Below are positions 61,340 to 64,000 of a stretch of DNA of 64,000 nt, one piece after another. The DNA comes from Hungatella sp. UBA4396. Its GTDB lineage: Bacteria; Bacillota; Clostridia; Lachnospirales; Lachnospiraceae. How positions within the stretch are numbered: position 1 is the first letter of the stretch; every line of letters starts with the position of its first letter. A program made the translations under genes and the position numbers. The stretch covers positions 1-64,000 of the forward strand of contig DGRE01000009.1 of the NCBI GenBank assembly GCA_002389905.1. Reading direction: 5' to 3'. The notes under the pieces are model-generated. The model worked only from the letters and a program-made list of their open reading frames with translations, was not told the origin of the DNA and did not search any database.

Positions 61340-62298
61340 AGTGCCCTCCTCTCAGCCCGGTAACTGATTCCATGGGATTGGAGATAGCTTTCGCAAATGG
61401 GCATGTCTTCCGTATCTACATTAATGGTTACATTGCCGTACTTCTGGTCACGGAATTCAAAGAAGCCCGAATCCACCATGGTATAGGGATTTTTAAGCAG
61501 TTTTCCCAGCTCCCATAATAAGGTGCCGAAGGAAAGTTCCAATGTAAGGTTGACACCTGATAAGGGAATAAGGTTTCTTTCGGTTATTCCCAGAAGCTTT
61601 TGCAGGGCAGGGGGCTTTTGAAGGAAAAGCTCCTTTACATCTCCATAGGCCGATACCTCTCCATTTTCCAGGATTGCCATCCTGTGGCAGAACTGCTGCA
61701 CCACCGGCATCTCATGGGTGACCATAATGATGGTGATTCCCATTTCCTTTCGTATCTCTTCCAGCAGATTTAAGATAGAGGAAGTGATACTGGGGTCCAG
61801 GGAGGAGGTACTTTCATCGGAAAGTATGTACTTGGGATTCATGGTAAGGGCACGGGCAATGGCGACTCTCTGCTTTTGCCCGCCGCTTAGTTCTGAGGGC
61901 TTGGATTTTAACTTATCCTTTAAACCTACCATTTCTGCCAGTTCATAGACCCTTTTTTTAATGTCGCCTCTGGGAACGCCCCAGCATTCCATGGGAAGTG
62001 CGATATTCTGATATACGTTTTTCCGGCTGACCAGGGAAAAGTTCTGGAAGATCATTCCCATGTTCTTGCGGAAAAGCCTGGCCTGTTTTTCTCCCAGGGC
62101 TTCCAGGCATACGCCATCCACGACAATAGAGCCGGAATCATAAGAATCCAGCCCGGCCAGACAATTTAAAAGCGTGGATTTTCCAACTCCACTGGGACCT
62201 GTAAGCCCGTATACCTGGCTGTCTTCTATGGTCAGGCTGACGTTTTTTAAAACCTGCAGATCTCCAAAAGCTTTATTTATGTTTTTTATTTCTATCAC
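61336..62298 (-). CDS. metN: MetN-type ABC ATPase
   Basis: This 320-residue ATPase has Walker A GPSGVGKSTLLNC, signature LSGGQKQRVAIARAL, Walker B ILSDESTSSLDP and switch His in VTHEMPVV. A C-terminal NIL-type domain (from about 245) in MetN senses intracellular methionine. In Walker B, DES replaces the common DEA, a harmless change. It is the first gene of the operon. Confidence 0.93.
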   Translation of the reverse strand: MIEIKNINKAFGDLQVLKNVSLTIEDSQVYGLTGPSGVGKSTLLNCLAGLDSYDSGSIVVDGVCLEALGEKQARLFRKNMGMIFQNFSLVSRKNVYQNIALPMECWGVPRGDIKKRVYELAEMVGLKDKLKSKPSELSGGQKQRVAIARALTMNPKYILSDESTSSLDPSITSSILNLLEEIRKEMGITIIMVTHEMPVVQQFCHRMAILENGEVSAYGDVKELFLQKPPALQKLLGITERNLIPLSGVNLTLELSFGTLLWELGKLLKNPYTMVDSGFFEFRDQKYGNVTINVDTEDMPICESYLQSHGISYRAERRAL

Positions 62299-62388
62299 GG
62301 ATGCACCTGTCTTGTTTTTGTAGGTTAGTTTGTATCGGTATGTAAAATACTCACAGTCAAAGCTGTTGTTTTGGAAAAAATCTATTCT

Positions 62389-62417
62389 ATTATGCCTTAG
62401 CCCCCTATATTAGTCAA
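62389..62417 (-). promoter_or_regulatory. promoter of the metNIQ-DUF169 operon
   Basis: On the minus strand TTGACT (62417-62412), a 17-bp spacer and CATAAT (62394-62389). The leader of about 85 nt to metN shows no S-box or T-box that I can recognise. Confidence 0.72.
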
Positions 62418-62725
62418 ATCGAAATATGCTATTAATAAAGGGTATTAATAGAAAAGTCCTATATGTAAAACCGAATAGTCCGTTGGAATGGCCTATCCGG
62501 GGTGGTGAGCCGGTAATTGGCTGGCAGGATATTTATAACATCAGGAATATCCTGGACTTCCAGTGCAGTGGCACAGGAAGAGGAAGCGGTCCGGTTGAAA
62601 GCTGCTTATTTGAATGCAATCCGGTATCTGGATATGGTGGGGGATATACCTTGATAAAGGTAGTATGGAAAATGCTGTTTTCAGGCGTATTGACTGAAAA
62701 CAACATTTTCTAATATAAGAGAGAT
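62418..62725. other. intergenic region with hairpin and possible gene debris
   Basis: A 16/17-bp stem (62668-62684 with 62694-62710, arms GAAAATGCTGTTTTCAG and CTGAAAACAACATTTTC) lies just past the CotH stop and may terminate it. Near 62565-62655 a frame reads VAQEEEAVRLKAAYLNAIRYLD and then stops; it looks like the C-terminal end of a lost helical protein. A 95-codon ORF at 62426 has no ribosome-binding site and is not called. Confidence 0.45.
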
Positions 62726-64000
62726 TTATTGAGGGCGCCTGCGGCGAAATAAGATTACAAATAATAATCCAACTGACAGCAAAATTGTACAGCTACCCAG
62801 GAGTATCCAGGCTGTTTTGCCAAAGCCGTAGGCAGTAGCTGATGCTTCTGCAGCAAACCCCTGGTTTCTCTGAGGGGACATGGAGTTCATATCTTCCTGC
62901 ATATTTTCCGGCATATTGCCGGGAGGTCTGCCGCCTTTTTGAAATCCTTCACCTCCTTTGGCCTCCGATGGAGTACTTTCTTCTCCTTCCTCATTTTCCT
63001 GGGGTCTTTCGCCCTGTCTGCCGCTAAAGCCGCCTCCCATGCTGCCAAGGAGGGAAAGGTCGACATCTGACGCATCCACCAGTTCGTCCGGGGCTGCGTT
63101 TTGTCCATCAGTGGTTGAGGGGACCGTTCCATTAAGCTGTCCTTCGACGCTCTGTGCTCTTAAAAGTCCTAGTTTTTTTAGTTCCGCCACACTGCTTTTA
63201 TAGGAATCGTAATCATAAAATGTGCTAGGATCAGCTTCCACATAGGAAGAGATTAAGGAATCCAAGGAATCTATGGTCTGTTCAAACAAGCCGCTGTTAA
63301 AATACCCGTCAACAATTTCCGCTAAGTAGCTGTGATACAGTTCCAGATATTCGGGCACTTCCAGAAGTTTACCAATCATGGGCCTCTCTTCCAGGCTCAC
63401 ATTGGAAACCGGAGTGTCGATGGGAAAGTTTACAACAGAGGAGGCACTGCCGGATTGGAATCCTCCGAAAGCCAGATTAAAGTCCCATGGGAGCATGGTC
63501 AGCTGGCCGTTTTCCTCGTACAAATAATAGTTGTGGCACATATTGGATACATAGCTGTCCAGATTGACAAGGATAGTATGGGCGGCGAAGTATTTCAGAG
63601 TGGCTTCCACATCTACAGCGCTTTCCAGGTCTTCTCCTGCATTCAGTTTTTTGAGAGCGTTTATAACTCTCATAAAATCTTTATCTGAGGTATCGAAAAC
63701 AGCACTATCAAATATGGTGGAATAGCTGGAAATCTCATCATCTGTATATTGGAGGGTTGCTCCGCCAGACTGCCCGCCAAAACCGCCAAAACCGCTGGGA
63801 CCGCCCTGCTCTCTTTGGGATATGCCCTCCGGAATGTCTTCGTCTGGCAAGTTTTCCTGAATGGGAACATTTCCAGTGGGTATGTCTTCTTGGGCCGGAA
63901 GCCGTTCCGGCCTCTGTCTGTTTCCGTCAGCATTTCCCTCATTTCTCTGCCCCGAACCGCCCATGTCCATGCTTTCCGGTTTATAGAGCTTGCCATGGTC
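62726..64000 (-). CDS. CotH kinase family protein, 3' part (runs off right edge)
   Basis: The open frame continues past position 64000 (DHGKLYKPESMDMGG is in frame at the edge), so the true start is outside. Visible are a Gly/Gln-rich insert, the CotH kinase segment YYLYEENGQLTMLPWDFNLAFGG with conserved WDFxLAFGG, then a Pro/Glu/Gly-rich linker and a C-terminal membrane anchor (TAWILLGSCTILLSVGLLFV) followed by RRRRPQ. CotH kinases phosphorylate spore-coat proteins in Bacillus. This extracellularly anchored type is common in Clostridia and its substrate is unknown. Confidence 0.88.
   Translation of the reverse strand, partial: DHGKLYKPESMDMGGSGQRNEGNADGNRQRPERLPAQEDIPTGNVPIQENLPDEDIPEGISQREQGGPSGFGGFGGQSGGATLQYTDDEISSYSTIFDSAVFDTSDKDFMRVINALKKLNAGEDLESAVDVEATLKYFAAHTILVNLDSYVSNMCHNYYLYEENGQLTMLPWDFNLAFGGFQSGSASSVVNFPIDTPVSNVSLEERPMIGKLLEVPEYLELYHSYLAEIVDGYFNSGLFEQTIDSLDSLISSYVEADPSTFYDYDSYKSSVAELKKLGLLRAQSVEGQLNGTVPSTTDGQNAAPDELVDASDVDLSLLGSMGGGFSGRQGERPQENEEGEESTPSEAKGGEGFQKGGRPPGNMPENMQEDMNSMSPQRNQGFAAEASATAYGFGKTAWILLGSCTILLSVGLLFVILFRRRRPQ

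Noticed and set aside
62299..62390. S-box or T-box riboswitch ahead of metN
   Set aside because: The leader is only about 85 nt and shows none of the conserved S-box or T-box motifs.
62426..62713. 95-codon plus-strand ORF
   Set aside because: No ribosome-binding site, Gly-rich odd composition, and the 3' part is a long hairpin; treated as intergenic debris.

Overview
The window looks like chromosome of a low-GC, endospore-forming anaerobe of the Clostridia, most likely Lachnospiraceae (inference). The evidence is a dipicolinate synthase operon (spoVF/dpaAB), a CotH-type protein, LysM surface proteins, strong AGGAGG ribosome-binding sites, Clostridia-type rpsF-ssb-rpsR and DUF951 genes, and IS66, IS21, IS30 and ISL3 insertion sequences. 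No rRNA, tRNA or CRISPR array was seen.

Layout. (1) 1-8146 is a pile of nested mobile DNA. A tyrosine recombinase gene is split by an intact IS21-family element. That recombinase unit seems to end at a 32-bp near-palindrome which cuts an IS66 tnpB, followed by IS66 tnpC, an IS30-family element with 14-bp direct repeats, and a fragment of a Vat-type acetyltransferase. (2) 8207-13271 holds an old-yellow-enzyme reductase, a DUF4387/AtuA pair divergent from a LysR regulator, and a full Vat-type acetyltransferase. (3) 13272-22332 has IS66 debris and then a defence island: a Nudix hydrolase, a ScoMcrA-type HNH nuclease with a one-base frameshift, and a type III restriction-modification operon preceded by a small PD-(D/E)XK-like gene. 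(4) 22369-31069 has a LacI regulator (apparent ATT start), a cupin, and an operon of two PEP-mutase/isocitrate-lyase superfamily proteins with a complete Liv-type ABC transporter. (5) 31205-34918 is a sporulation or surface block on the minus strand. (6) 35203-42555 has a metallo-beta-lactamase-fold hydrolase, a PrpR-like regulator whose AAA+ motifs are lost, an enolase-superfamily enzyme and a sugar-type ABC importer.

(7) 42783-47700 is core-like: zinc-ribbon membrane protein, DUF2156, Eis-like acetyltransferase, aldo/keto reductase, DUF951, and rpsF-ssb-rpsR with an S6:S18-type leader. An internally deleted ISL3-family element sits exactly in the T-tract of the rpsR terminator, with an 8-bp target duplication. 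(8) 48843-50856 is accessory: a putative type I holin-like toxin and an overlapping three-gene cassette of unknown function. (9) 50990-57034 is a sugar-acid catabolic locus (IclR, IlvD/Edd dehydratase, GntP permease, DHDPS-family aldolase, iron-type alcohol dehydrogenase) resembling the E. coli yjh/yag pentonate loci. A decayed second copy of the toxin locus follows. (10) 57492-64000 has an MmcQ/YjbR-GNAT fusion, a GlsB-type membrane protein, metNIQ with DUF169, and the 3' part of a CotH-kinase gene that runs off the right edge.

The best candidates for something undescribed are the cassette at 49309-50856, the nuclease-mod-res arrangement at 16401-22332, the degenerate sigma-54-type regulator at 36047, and the duplicated type I toxin locus.
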